The notes: a model not told the origin generated them from the letters alone. A stretch of 64,000 bases of DNA from Cellulosilyticum ruminicola JCM 14822 (GCF_001311925.1 NZ_BBCG01000001.1:1-64000), one strand, 5' to 3'; shown: positions 18,661-27,609, numbered from the stretch's first letter. Numbers and translations are program-made.

Positions 18661-18696
18661 TCGAACCTTTTGTGTTATAATTAAGAAAAAGTTCGA
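18661..18696 (+). promoter_or_regulatory. Spaced palindrome TCGAAC-N24-GTTCGA with -10 inside, hpt promoter
   Basis: TCGAAC (18661-18666) and GTTCGA (18691-18696) are 24 bases apart. TGTTATAAT between them looks like an extended -10. The same arrangement with identical spacing and a similar interior occurs at 63936-63971. Confidence 0.45.
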
Positions 18697-18712
18697 ATTT
18701 GTGGAGGTTAAC

Positions 18713-19252
18713 ATGAAACAAGACATTGAAAAGATTTTATATTCACAAGAAGCATTAGCAAGGCGTGTAGCGGAGCTGGGCCAGCAAATTACAAAAGACT
18801 ATGAGGGACAAAATCTTTTAGTAGTCGGTATTTTAAAAGGTTCGAATATGTTTATGAGTGATTTGGTACGTAATATTAAGTTACCATTAAAATTAGATTT
18901 TATGGTTGTTTCAAGTTATGGGAATGCTACAGAGTCTTCAGGCGTTGTGCGCATCATTAAAGATTTAGAGCAAAGCATTGAAAATTGCCATATTTTAATT
19001 GTAGAAGATATTATTGATAGCGGATTAACACTGAGTTATTTAAAAGAAAATTTAATGACTAGAAAGCCTAAGAGCGTGGCAATCTGTACACTTCTAGATA
19101 AGCCTTCAAGACGTAAAATAAATGTAAATGTAAAATATGTAGGCTATGAAGTACCTGATGAATTTATTGTAGGATACGGCATTGATTATGCGGAGTACTA
19201 TAGAAACTTACCATACATCGGAATACTTAGCCGATCTGTTTATGAAAAATAA
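18713..19252 (+). CDS. hpt: Hypoxanthine phosphoribosyltransferase
   Basis: 179 aa from ATG 18713, preceded by GGAGG; an in-frame GTG at 18701 overlaps that site. The PRPP-binding motif [11 protein letters not shown] is present at about residues 99-109, as are GILKGSNMF near residue 42 and the late [22 protein letters not shown], all diagnostic for type I hypoxanthine/guanine phosphoribosyltransferases. It converts hypoxanthine or guanine with PRPP to IMP or GMP in purine salvage. In many Firmicutes hpt sits with tilS and ftsH; here it is alone with its own promoter, followed by a decayed sfsA. Confidence 0.95.
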   Translation: MKQDIEKILYSQEALARRVAELGQQITKDYEGQNLLVVGILKGSNMFMSDLVRNIKLPLKLDFMVVSSYGNATESSGVVRIIKDLEQSIENCHILIVEDIIDSGLTLSYLKENLMTRKPKSVAICTLLDKPSRRKINVNVKYVGYEVPDEFIVGYGIDYAEYYRNLPYIGILSRSVYEK

Positions 19253-19274
19253 TTTTAAAGAAAGAAGAAGTGCC

Positions 19275-19884
19275 ATGTATTATAAAAAAGTAAGAGAAGC
19301 TATTTTCAAGGAAAGACCAAACCGCTTTATTGCCTATTGCGAAATAGATGGCAGACTTGAAAAGTGCATGTGAAAAATACAGGGCGTTGCAAAGAATTAC
19401 TAGTGCTAGGGGTCAAAGTTTATGTGCAGCATCATAATAATCCTAATCGTAAAACTAATTATTCTTTGATTACGGTGGAAAAAGGCTAGTGTACATTGAT
19501 TCCCAGCTACCTAATACAGTATTCGAAGAGGCTATTAAAAATGGAGTGATTAAACTGCCTGATATGGGAGAGCCACTAACACAAATCAAACGTGAGAAAA
19601 CCTATGGGAACTCACGCTTTGATTTTTATTTAGAGTCAGTTCATGAAAAGGCCTTTATGGAAATAAAGGGTGCAACGATTGAACAAGAAGATTATGTTTT
19701 ATTTGTAATTCAGATAGGTGAGATGGAATATTTTACCTTCCATGTAGCAAGAAATCCTAAATTTGCAAAAGCTTTATATAAGGCCAGTAAGAAGGGTGTT
19801 AAGATTTTGGCTTATGAATATAAGGTGATGGAAGATACGTTAGAGGTAACAAAACAGCTGCCTGTACAGCTACCAAAATTATAA
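19275..19884 (+). pseudogene. sfsA: SfsA family DNA-binding/nuclease protein, decayed
   Basis: The N-terminus MYYKKVREAIFKERPNRFIA is a good SfsA start. A frame change near 19365 is needed to read VHVKNTGRCKELLVLG, and a second near 19485 to reach VYIDSQLPNTVFEEA. The C-terminal frame has KGATIEQ joined directly to EDYVLFVIQ, lacking about 30 residues (the A-M-F-P-D-A-P-T-x-R-G region) found in intact homologues. Two frameshifts plus an internal deletion make this a pseudogene rather than a sequencing artefact. Confidence 0.85.
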
Positions 19885-19983
19885 ACTAGATAAGTTATAA
19901 TGTAGAGGAAATATAAAAACAATAAAATAGTTGGTTATAGATTATGATAAAATAAATGATTTACAAAAGCAGGGGGAAAGCGT

Positions 19984-20637
19984 ATGTACCAATTAGCCAT
20001 ATTTGATTTAGATGGCACATTATTAGATACAATCCAAGATTTATGTAATGCATGCAATCATGCATTAGCTTATTTTGGGTATAAGACACATGATATAGAA
20101 GCATGCAAATACTTTGTAGGTAGCGGAATTTATAAACTTATTGAACGTGCATTACCAGAAGAAGTGAGAGATGAAGCAAATGTTTTAAAAGTAAAAGCCG
20201 TATTTGATGCATATTATGCAGCCCATAGTGAGGAGTATACAAAGCCTTATGACGGCATTTTAGAAATGCTTGAAAGCTTAAATGCAAAAGGTGTGAAATG
20301 TGCTGTGCTTACCAATAAAGCACAAGTGTATGCTCAGGAACTAGTAGATCGTCAATTCAAAGGCTTGGTAGAAGAGGTCATTGGTCAAAGAGAAGGCATT
20401 CCTAGTAAGCCAAATCCAGTAGGTATTTATGAATTGTTAAATACATTAAATGTTGCAAAAGAAAATTGTATTTATATTGGGGATTCTGATATTGATATGT
20501 ATACAGCAGCAAATGCCCAGGTGACATCAGTGGGTGTCCTTTGGGGATTTAGAACAAAAGAGGAACTTATATCAGCTGATGCTAAGTATTTAGCAAAATC
20601 ACCAGTAGAATTAGAAGTTTTAATTTTAAATAGATAA
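19984..20637 (+). CDS. HAD-family phosphatase, phosphoglycolate phosphatase-like
   Basis: 217 aa. HAD motif I FDLDGTLLDT at residues 7-16, motif II VLTNKA near residue 109, the Lys of motif III in PSKPNP near 143, and motif IV YIGDSDIDM near 164. The four-helix cap lies between motif I and II, as in Gph/PpaX-type subfamily IA enzymes. It may hydrolyse 2-phosphoglycolate, pyrophosphate or a sugar phosphate; the substrate cannot be told from sequence. A GGGGGAAAG site precedes ATG 19984. Confidence 0.85.
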   Translation: MYQLAIFDLDGTLLDTIQDLCNACNHALAYFGYKTHDIEACKYFVGSGIYKLIERALPEEVRDEANVLKVKAVFDAYYAAHSEEYTKPYDGILEMLESLNAKGVKCAVLTNKAQVYAQELVDRQFKGLVEEVIGQREGIPSKPNPVGIYELLNTLNVAKENCIYIGDSDIDMYTAANAQVTSVGVLWGFRTKEELISADAKYLAKSPVELEVLILNR

Positions 20638-20641
20638 AATA

Positions 20642-20694
20642 GAAAAAGCGACCTAGTGAGATTATTTCTAATTTTACTAGGTCGCCTTTTCTAA
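20642..20694. terminator. Bidirectional terminator between convergent genes
   Basis: AAAAGCGACCTAGT and ACTAGGTCGCCTTTT pair around a loop of about 20 bases, with A and T runs on both sides; serves the phosphatase (+) and the parvulin (-). Confidence 0.8.
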
Positions 20695-20699
20695 ATGAA

Positions 20700-21443
20700 T
20701 TATTTCATTTCGACTGTATATTTTTTAGAAAGTTCTTCTTTTTTTGCAAGATAGATATCTTGACGTTTTGCATTTAAGCATTGATCTGTTACTTGGTTTT
20801 CAATTTCTTCAAGTTTAGATGGTTCTTCTGGAGAGAAGTCATCTAATTTGATAATGTGGTAACCAAATTGAGTTTTAACTGGGTCAGAAACTTGACCAAC
20901 TTCCATAGCGAATACTGCTGCATCAAATTCTGGAACCATACGTCCTCTTGTAAATTCACCAAGGCTTCCACCTTGTGCAGATGATGGACAGCTAGAGTAT
21001 TTTTTAGCTGCCTCAGCAAAGTCAAGACCACCATGAATTTTAGCAAGGATTTCTTTAGCTTTATCTTCTGTATCTACTAAGATATGGCTAGCTTTAGCTG
21101 TTTCAGGTTTTTTGAAAGCATCTCTGTGTGCCATGAAGTAAGTTTTAACTTCTTCTGGTGTTACAGTAACATTGTTTAAAAGGTTACGCATAGCGTATTG
21201 TTTAAGTAATGTAGCTTGCATATGAGCTAATGCTTCTACGTATTCTTCTTCTTCTTCAAGTTTTAATTCTTTAGCTTCTGAGTAAAGTAACTCTTGTGTT
21301 ACTAATTCATCAAGAAGTTGCTTTTGACCTTGTGGAGATTGGAATTGCATAGCGTTTTGTCCAATAGATTGAACAAGTTCCATGAAATCTGATTCTGTGA
21401 TTTCTCTACCATCTACGATGGCTAATACTTTACCTTTATCCAT
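20700..21443 (-). CDS. Cytoplasmic parvulin-type peptidyl-prolyl isomerase
   Basis: 247 aa. An N-terminal SurA/PrsA-like helical segment (residues 1-110) is followed by a PpiC domain: KASHILVDTEDKAKEIL, GGDFAEAAKKYSSCPS-type spacing, GGSLGEFTRGRMVPEFDAAVF and TQFGYHIIKL. There is no signal peptide or lipobox, unlike PrsA, so it is predicted to act as a cytosolic foldase and chaperone. The ATG at 21443 follows AAAGGAG. A Fur-like palindrome lies 28-44 bases upstream. Confidence 0.88.
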   Translation of the reverse strand: MDKGKVLAIVDGREITESDFMELVQSIGQNAMQFQSPQGQKQLLDELVTQELLYSEAKELKLEEEEEYVEALAHMQATLLKQYAMRNLLNNVTVTPEEVKTYFMAHRDAFKKPETAKASHILVDTEDKAKEILAKIHGGLDFAEAAKKYSSCPSSAQGGSLGEFTRGRMVPEFDAAVFAMEVGQVSDPVKTQFGYHIIKLDDFSPEEPSKLEEIENQVTDQCLNAKRQDIYLAKKEELSKKYTVEMK

Positions 21444-21470
21444 AATGAATAAACTCCTTTTTCAAATAAA

Positions 21471-21487
21471 ATGATTATGATAATCAT
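21471..21487. promoter_or_regulatory. Fur-superfamily-like operator (8-1-8 palindrome)
   Basis: ATGATTATGATAATCAT is a perfect 8-1-8 palindrome that resembles the Fur/PerR 7-1-7 operator pattern (TGATAATNATTATCA) except for one symmetric pair. It lies just upstream of the parvulin gene. The binding factor is inferred only. Confidence 0.4.
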
Positions 21488-21613
21488 ACTATCATGATTT
21501 GTAGAAAATGTAAAATAATTAAGATAAACTGCGGTGTTTATAGTATTATAATAGCATAAATAATGCTTAATATATATAATATTTTAATTAATATTCAAGA
21601 AAATATATTGTTA

Positions 21614-22156
21614 TTAAATATTAAGTGTGGATAATTTTTCGCCTTCTAAAGTATAAACTGTTATTGTGCCATTTTCATAAGTTGCATAAGTATGTGGGCG
21701 GTTTCCTTTTGGCAGTGTAAGAGAACCTGGATTACATACAATGACATTTCCCTCTTTTTTGAGTTCCCAAAGGTGAGTGTGACCATATAAGAAGACTTCA
21801 GGATTACCTGTTTTAGGGAAGTTTTCCGATGTATATAAATGGCCATGTGTAGCAAAGAGTCGTACGCCTTCATCGAAAACTTGACTATAATCCCCAAGGC
21901 AAGGAAATTCTAATAGCATTTGATCGACTTCCGCTTCACAGTTACCACGGCAAGCAATGATTTTAGAAGCGATAGGATTTAAAAGTTCTACAACAATTTT
22001 GGGATTATGACCTTCTGGAATAGGATTGCGTGGTCCATGATAAAGAATATCTCCCAAAATAATAAGGTAATCATAAGCTTCTTCATAAAATCTTTTTAAA
22101 GCTTTTTCTAAAAAAAGTGAAGAGCCATGAATATCAGAAATAATCATATAACGCAT
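21614..22156 (-). CDS. YfcE-type metallophosphodiesterase
   Basis: 180 aa from ATG 22156, chosen because AAAGGAG lies 7 bases upstream; the frame is open further but without a site. Metallophosphatase motifs are in order: ISDIHGSS (residues 5-12), LGDILYHGPRNP (about 40-51), CRGNCEAEVD (about 75), LFATHGH (about 107), FLYGHTH (about 125), and NPGSLTLPKG. This matches YfcE/MJ0936-type phosphodiesterases, which hydrolyse model phosphodiesters; the physiological substrate is unknown. Confidence 0.9.
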   Translation of the reverse strand: MRYMIISDIHGSSLFLEKALKRFYEEAYDYLIILGDILYHGPRNPIPEGHNPKIVVELLNPIASKIIACRGNCEAEVDQMLLEFPCLGDYSQVFDEGVRLFATHGHLYTSENFPKTGNPEVFLYGHTHLWELKKEGNVIVCNPGSLTLPKGNRPHTYATYENGTITVYTLEGEKLSTLNI

Positions 22157-22316
22157 AAAAACTCCTTTAAATTTAAATTTGAATTCATTATAGTACGATT
22201 TAACAGCCCTAGGCAAGAAGGTTGCCCTTTCAAGTGAAGAAATCACTTAAGGAAGTAATTCAAAATTGGAATGAGTTCACTTTAAGGAGGCAATATGCTA
22301 CAATAAACAATAGGAT

Positions 22317-22345
22317 TTGACATATACCCTACAGTAGGATATATA
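22317..22345 (+). promoter_or_regulatory. Sigma-A promoter with near-perfect palindromic operator in the spacer
   Basis: TTGACA (22317-22322), a 17-base spacer and TATATA (22340-22345) form a strong promoter. Positions 22323-22343 are a 21-bp palindrome with only two symmetric mismatches plus the centre; its core ACCCTAC-A-GTAGGAT recalls CsoR/FrmR-family operators. It lies 52 bases before the YkgJ-like start. Confidence 0.55.
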
Positions 22346-22396
22346 TAAATAAATGCTTAAGAAGATAAAGTGTTAAGAGATGAGGAGGCTAGTAAT

Positions 22397-22654
22397 ATGG
22401 AATGTCGTGATTTTTGTGGAGCTTGTTGTATTGCACCGTCTATTAGTTCTCCCATACCGGGAATGCCGAATGGAAAAAAAGCAGGTGAGCGTTGCATTCA
22501 ATTAGATGAAAATAATCGTTGTAAAATCTTTTTAGATTCAAGACGACCTAAAGTATGTGGTGCTTTAGCACCTGAGAAAGAAATGTGTGGGCACTCACGC
22601 GATGAGGCACTTAAATACCTTGAAGAGTTAGAACGCCTAACAAGTCCTTCTTAA
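22397..22654 (+). CDS. YkgJ-like small cysteine-cluster protein
   Basis: 85 aa from ATG 22397, behind GAGGAGG (22382-22388). The CxxxCxxCC-like cluster CRDFCGACC is at residues 3-11, with further Cys in [21 protein letters not shown] and EMCGHS. YkgJ-family proteins are predicted to chelate zinc or iron; none has a firm biochemical role that I recall. The promoter upstream carries a palindrome of the sort bound by metal- or thiol-responsive CsoR-type repressors, which suits a metal-binding protein. Probably cotranscribed with ybaK, 17 bases downstream. Confidence 0.75.
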   Translation: MECRDFCGACCIAPSISSPIPGMPNGKKAGERCIQLDENNRCKIFLDSRRPKVCGALAPEKEMCGHSRDEALKYLEELERLTSPS

Positions 22655-22671
22655 GTAAAGGAGGTTAAAAA

Positions 22672-23148
22672 ATGGCAAATGCTAAAACAAATGTCATGAG
22701 AATTTTAGACAAAGCAAAGATTGCTTATGAGATGACTTCATACGAAGTGGCAGATGGCAAGATTGATGGGAATTCAGTTGCCGAAAAGATTCATAAACCT
22801 AAAGAACAAGTATTTAAAACATTAGTGGCAGTGGGGCATAGCAAATTAAACTATGTATTTGTAATTCCTGTTGATAATGAGCTGGATTTAAAGAAAGCAA
22901 GTAAAACAGTTGGAGAAAAGAGTATGGAAATGATTCCTCAAAAAGAACTTTTAAAAACAACAGGATATATTCATGGGGGCTGTAGTCCTATTGGCATGAA
23001 AAAGTTATTCCCTACAATCATTCATATAAGTGCACAGTCACTTAGTGAAATGACTTTTAGTGCAGGAAAAGTAGGCTATCAAGTCACATTAGCCCCATCT
23101 GTTCTTGAAGACATAGTAAAAGCAAAATTTGCAGATATTATCAAGTAA
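22672..23148 (+). CDS. ybaK: Cys-tRNA(Pro)/Cys-tRNA(Cys) deacylase YbaK
   Basis: 158 aa, close to the family length. Family hallmarks include the early RILDKAKIAYEM, the catalytic Lys region EQVFKTLVAVG (about residue 46), DNELDLKKASKTVGEKSMEMI and GYIHGGCSPIGMKK (about 104). YbaK/EbsC edits Cys-tRNA(Pro) formed by ProRS, in trans in the cytosol. AGGAGG precedes the ATG. It is the last gene before a strong bidirectional terminator. Confidence 0.93.
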   Translation: MANAKTNVMRILDKAKIAYEMTSYEVADGKIDGNSVAEKIHKPKEQVFKTLVAVGHSKLNYVFVIPVDNELDLKKASKTVGEKSMEMIPQKELLKTTGYIHGGCSPIGMKKLFPTIIHISAQSLSEMTFSAGKVGYQVTLAPSVLEDIVKAKFADIIK

Positions 23149-23152
23149 AAAT

Positions 23153-23198
23153 AAAAGAGGTGTCACAATGTTATTTATAATTTTGCGACACCTCTTTC
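23153..23198. terminator. Bidirectional terminator
   Basis: AAAGAGGTGTC and GACACCTCTTT form the stem between ybaK (+) and the patatin gene (-), with T runs in both directions. Confidence 0.85.
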
Positions 23199-23199
23199 T

Positions 23200-24060
23200 T
23201 TACTTCATAAATTCAATTAACTGTGGCATACAAGCCGTGGCTGCTTTATAACCATCTTCATAAAGTAGTTTAAGCTTATCCACGTTTTTTTCAAAACGAT
23301 CTAACTCTAATGGATGGGGTGGGGCAATAATAAAAGCCTTGCCTTCTTTTTCTAATTCCTCTAGTAGTTTTAATGAATTGTTATAGTGAATATGCCGATG
23401 AGCCATGCCATTTATAAGCTCAGGGTAAGCGCGGAGCGTTCTTTGAGCCAGTATATGTGCGCTTTTAGAGTAAGCTTTACGGTAGCCACGATTACGTGTA
23501 GAAATGAAAATATGATGTGTATTACCATCTTCAATAGACTTATCAATAGGAATGCCATTGACACTGGCGCCGTCTAAATAATATTGTCCCCTGATTAAAA
23601 CAGGTTTTGAAACGCTAGGAATACTACTTGAAGCACGAAGCATCAGAAAAGTTTCTTCCTCACTACGTGCCTTAGCTGGCAGCATATAAAATGTTTTTCC
23701 AGTGCGACAGTGTGTGACACCTACTTTAAAACAAGTATTGGTCTTATAAAAGGTTTCAAAATCAAAGGGATCTAGCTTATAGCCTAATTCATTATAGAGA
23801 AAGTCTAGACCGAAGTAAGAGCCTTCTTTTAAGAAATTGCTAAGGTTTAAAAAGCGTTTATCAGCCACCCACTTAGTATAAATACGTTTATTGCGTTCAC
23901 ATTGATTAGATAAATAGTCGCTTGCCAAATTGGCACCTGCAGAAATACCAATGATATAAGGAAACTCTAAGTGATATTCTTTAAAAGCTGTAAACACACC
24001 AGCTGTGAAAGCCCCACGCATTCCACCGCCCTCTACAAGCAGTGCTAATTTTTTAGACAT
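23200..24060 (-). CDS. Patatin-like phospholipase
   Basis: 286 aa. The oxyanion loop LLVEGGGMRGAFTAGV is at residues 7-22, the nucleophile elbow GISAG at about 38-42, and the catalytic Asp in YLDGASVNGIP at about 167. This is the RssA/YjjU-like bacterial patatin group: cytosolic or membrane-associated lipid acyl hydrolases. The substrate is unknown. The ATG at 24060 follows AGGAGG. Neighbour dedA is on the same strand upstream with about 100 bases between. Confidence 0.9.
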   Translation of the reverse strand: MSKKLALLVEGGGMRGAFTAGVFTAFKEYHLEFPYIIGISAGANLASDYLSNQCERNKRIYTKWVADKRFLNLSNFLKEGSYFGLDFLYNELGYKLDPFDFETFYKTNTCFKVGVTHCRTGKTFYMLPAKARSEEETFLMLRASSSIPSVSKPVLIRGQYYLDGASVNGIPIDKSIEDGNTHHIFISTRNRGYRKAYSKSAHILAQRTLRAYPELINGMAHRHIHYNNSLKLLEELEKEGKAFIIAPPHPLELDRFEKNVDKLKLLYEDGYKAATACMPQLIEFMK

Positions 24061-24161
24061 TTATAAATCCTCCTCATGCGTAGATATATATTCTTGTAAG
24101 TATTTAAAAGTATAACCTAAACCTAAGTATAATACGCACACATGAAGAGTATAAGAATAAA

Positions 24162-24776
24162 TTAAATTCTTCCTTTTTTATAAAATTTCATGATGACAAA
24201 GCTAATGACAAGGGCTGCAAGAACTCCAAGGGCAATATTGCTATAAGTATTTAAAAGCTGCTCAATTAATGCCCAGTTGTTACCTATATAAAAGCCAATG
24301 GACATTAAAACAAGGTTCCAAAGGGCAATGCCAGTAGAAGAATAAAGCAAAAATTCATGAAGTGGCATATGACTGACACCAGCAAAAAGTGAAATATAAG
24401 TGCGTGTAAGTGGTACAATGCGAGTAAGAAGTACGGCCCAGCGGCCATAAGCTACAAACCAATCATCAAACTTATCTAGAGCAGTTTGAAGTCCTGATGA
24501 ACGTTTTGCTAAAGCATGTAGTAGTGGTTCGCCTCCGTATAAACCAATGGCATAACAAATAAGTGAGCCAAATAATCCGGCTACGATACTTATTAAGAAA
24601 CTCGGTAAAAACGAAAGTGAAGTTTGTGGAATACTCATGCCAACAAAGGGGAGTACAACTTCGCTGGGAATAGGAAAACAGGCATATTCAAGGCCGATGA
24701 CAAAGAATATCCCTATATAGCCTAGCTTCTCAATAAGATAAATCATATAGTTTGCAAAAGAAGTAAAAATATCCAT
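24162..24776 (-). CDS. DedA-family membrane protein
   Basis: 204 aa from ATG 24776 (AGGAGG 7 bases upstream); the frame extends upstream without a ribosome site. It shows the DedA/SNARE-associated pattern: FVIGLEYACFPIPSEVVLPFVG near residue 25-45, then YGRWAVLLTRIVPLTRTYISLFAGVSHM-type loop (about 115-140), and several membrane helices. The E and the two R motifs are those needed for function in UptA/PetA-type lipid carriers, which recycle undecaprenyl phosphate or phosphatidylethanolamine. Which lipid is moved here is unknown. Confidence 0.9.
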   Translation of the reverse strand: MDIFTSFANYMIYLIEKLGYIGIFFVIGLEYACFPIPSEVVLPFVGMSIPQTSLSFLPSFLISIVAGLFGSLICYAIGLYGGEPLLHALAKRSSGLQTALDKFDDWFVAYGRWAVLLTRIVPLTRTYISLFAGVSHMPLHEFLLYSSTGIALWNLVLMSIGFYIGNNWALIEQLLNTYSNIALGVLAALVISFVIMKFYKKGRI

Positions 24777-24924
24777 AGTTAACCTCCTAAAATGATTCTT
24801 ATTTATATCATATGAAGACAACCATAAAACATACCAAAGAAATAATTCGCTAATCTTAAAAAACTGCTTCAAAATTGCTAATATATGTAAAATGGTGTAA
24901 TGAATATAGTTTTGAGAGGGAAAA

Positions 24925-26350
24925 ATGAGAAAGTTGAATTTAAGTGTAGGAAAAAAATTAGTTTTAGTATGCACGGCATTGCTAATTGTATTTAATGTAG
25001 GAATCGCTAGTATAGTTGGGCACTTGTATAGTAAAAGTACACGTAGTTATTATACAGAAAGCAGTATCGAGCTTATTCATAGTATGATGTAAGGGTTAAA
25101 TAAAGATTTAGTAAATGAAGTGTATGAAAGTCAGAATATGACAATTGATGCCTATCAAGAACTCTATCAGTATTTAGAGGGGTTTAATGCAAAGTTCATT
25201 TATGTATCAGTATACCAAAATAAAGGTGAATCAGCATATTATTTAATTGCTCCCAAAGTAGAGGGTAGCGAGGACTATACACTTTTAGAAACTCAATTAA
25301 AGCCTGAGAATTTAGACGTGGAATATGAAGCAATGCTTAAAGATGGGGAATATGTAACAGATATCTATGAACGTTCAAAAGAAAAACGTATTACAGTAGT
25401 AGCACCTATTGCAGTTATGACTGATGATGAGATAGTAGCCTTAGCCATAGATTATAATGCTACAGATATTTTAGTGAGTATTAAGAGATTTAAAGTTATG
25501 TTAAAAGGTATTTTAGCATTACTATGTCTTGTACAAATTATCGGTATTTCTATAGGCACAAGTTATTTTGTAAAACGTCCAATTGCAGGCATTAGACAAC
25601 TTATTAATGCAACAGCACAATTTGACTTTAAGGCATTAGAGGGGGCAGAGATCGGTTTACAAAGCAACAATGAAATCGGAGAGATGACACAAGAGGTTTT
25701 ATCAATGCGTAAGGCATTAAATGAAAAAGCAAGTATTACACAAACAGTTGTAAGTAGTCTCTTAGATATTGTAGGGAAAATGCAAAATGAGATAAATCAC
25801 TCAACATATAATACAAAAGTAGTAAATTTACAAGACAAACAAACTTATTAGCACTTAATGCTTCAATTGAGGCAGCAAGAGTAGGGGAAACTAGTAGAGG
25901 TTTTGGAATTGTAGCAGATGAAATCAAAACATTTTCTACAGATACTTTTGAATTTACAGAGCAAATTCAAGAAATGGTAAATGAGATTAATACAGAGATA
26001 AATCTTATTAGTGAAGGAGTATGTGAACTTGATGAGAGTAGTAAACTTGTTACACAAATTGAAGAAGCAGTAAGTAATTTACGGATACACAAGTTGTAAT
26101 GTAGGATATGATGTTACAATTAGAAATGTTTACAAAATCTATTCAAACATTAGGTGAAGACAAAGATGCAACAGTAGTAATTATGCATAAGTTAACAGAG
26201 GCATCAGAAAATCAACAAGCATTAACAAATACATTAACAGATGTAAATAATGCGCAAATGGGCTCATGTGAAATGTTGGCTGGTACAGGAGCTAATCTTG
26301 TTGAAATTACAGCTGAATTAGAAGTAAGCTTAAAAGATTATAAACTATAG
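24925..26350 (+). pseudogene. Methyl-accepting chemotaxis protein, multiply broken
   Basis: ATG 24925 begins MRKLNLSVGKKLVLVC, an N-terminal membrane helix. A TAA at 25090-25092 interrupts the periplasmic part. From 25120 the frame continues through a sensory domain and a second helix (about 25495-25575) to a HAMP-like VKRPIAGIRQLINATAQFDF. The frame is lost near 25835 where the conserved signalling hairpin LLALNASIEAARVGE must be read in another frame; further breaks lie near 26095. The signalling region is also shorter than normal. No other chemotaxis genes are in the window. Confidence 0.85.
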
Positions 26351-26359
26351 AGAACGTAA

Positions 26360-26401
26360 AAAGCAGTTAAATATACAAGGGTATATTTAACTGCTTTTTT
26401 A
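26360..26401 (+). terminator. Rho-independent terminator
   Basis: AAAAAGCAGTTAAATATAC and its complement with a 4-base AAGG loop, ending in TTTTTT, after the dead chemotaxis receptor. Confidence 0.85.
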
Positions 26402-26443
26402 TATAGAATAAGGTTTATAGAAAGATTTAGGAGAAGATGTAAC

Positions 26444-27592
26444 ATGAATAAGTGGCATACACTAATCAATTTCATTGAAAATTTTAATGATGAAATGGTA
26501 TTACTTACAAAAATTCTAAAGCCTCAGCAAATTATACTTGTTTCAAGTCAGAAGTTAACGCCTGAAAGTAAGTTACAGCAAGTACTCAATTATATGAAAG
26601 CAGCTATGCCCCGAATAGAGCCGGAAATACTTTTATATGATAAAGAGGAGCCTTTAGCTTTAAAAGAAAAGCTTTTGGTTTATTTAAATCCTGATGTTGT
26701 TGTTAATTTAGCTGGAAGTTCGCCTCTAGAAGCACTGCTCATTGCAAATTTAAAGCAGTCTTTTACCATGCTTTATCCAGATATTAAGCAAAATAGTCTT
26801 TATATATTTGAAGAAGGAGAAGTGAAAAGTGAAGTTTTATCGAAGGTAATAGGCTCTCTAGAGGTGAAAGATTATTTAGCCCTAGAAGGGGGTGAAATTT
26901 TAAAAGATGAACGGTGTAAATATGAAACGCCATTATATGAACAGATGCTACGTTTCTTGCTGATTCATTACAAAGATACTTTTTCAGAAATTAGGCATTT
27001 ATTTAAGCCAACCTATCTGTATTTTAGTCCTTCTTATGAAAAGGAATTTTATTTTGAAATCAAAAGTGAAGGACTTACACCACAGCAAAAGATTGCTTTA
27101 AATAAATATCTTACGTATTTAAAAGAAATAAATTGGATAAAATCTTTTACAGAAAGTAAAGTGAGTTTACGCGTTTATGCACAAAATAAGGAGCTTGAGC
27201 ATTATTTAAGTAGTGGATCATGGTTAGAGCATGTAACGTATTACTATATGAAACAAATTCCAGAAATTAGTGATGTGCATACTGGATTTAAATTTGCATG
27301 GCATATGAGTAAAAAGCATGTGCACAATGAGCTAGATGTAGTGGCCACACTTAAGAACCGTCTCGTATGTATTTCGTGCAAGGATACAGAAAAATATGAT
27401 TATCAGACCTTAAATGAGCTAGAGGTTTATACGACGAGACTAGGTGGTCCGGAAAGTATCAAAGTACTTGTGACGACTATGCCTCCTGCTAAAAGTAGTA
27501 CATTAGACCGGGCTAAAGGAATGGGAATTCATATTATTCAAATTGAAAATGAATTAGATGTATTATATGATACATTAAGGAGACTTGTATAA
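26444..27592 (+). CDS. Card1-like protein (DUF1887): CARF domain plus restriction-endonuclease-like domain
   Basis: 382 aa, close to known Card1 proteins. Residues 1-140 form a Rossmann-like region (QIILVSSQKLTP.., PDVVVNLAGSSPLEALL) compatible with a CARF domain. The C-terminal part has the DUF1887 nuclease layout: GSWLEHVTYYYMKQI (about 258), NELDVVATLKNRLVCISCKD (about 294-314) and a later GGPESIKVLVTT. Card1 is a cyclic-tetra-adenylate-activated nuclease of type III CRISPR systems. No cas gene or array is in this window. The E of the usual E-x-K motif reads S here (ISCK). Stand-alone members occur in Firmicutes, role unknown. TAGGAG precedes the ATG. Confidence 0.7.
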   Translation: MNKWHTLINFIENFNDEMVLLTKILKPQQIILVSSQKLTPESKLQQVLNYMKAAMPRIEPEILLYDKEEPLALKEKLLVYLNPDVVVNLAGSSPLEALLIANLKQSFTMLYPDIKQNSLYIFEEGEVKSEVLSKVIGSLEVKDYLALEGGEILKDERCKYETPLYEQMLRFLLIHYKDTFSEIRHLFKPTYLYFSPSYEKEFYFEIKSEGLTPQQKIALNKYLTYLKEINWIKSFTESKVSLRVYAQNKELEHYLSSGSWLEHVTYYYMKQIPEISDVHTGFKFAWHMSKKHVHNELDVVATLKNRLVCISCKDTEKYDYQTLNELEVYTTRLGGPESIKVLVTTMPPAKSSTLDRAKGMGIHIIQIENELDVLYDTLRRLV

Positions 27593-27609
27593 AAAATAAG
27601 GATTTTATA

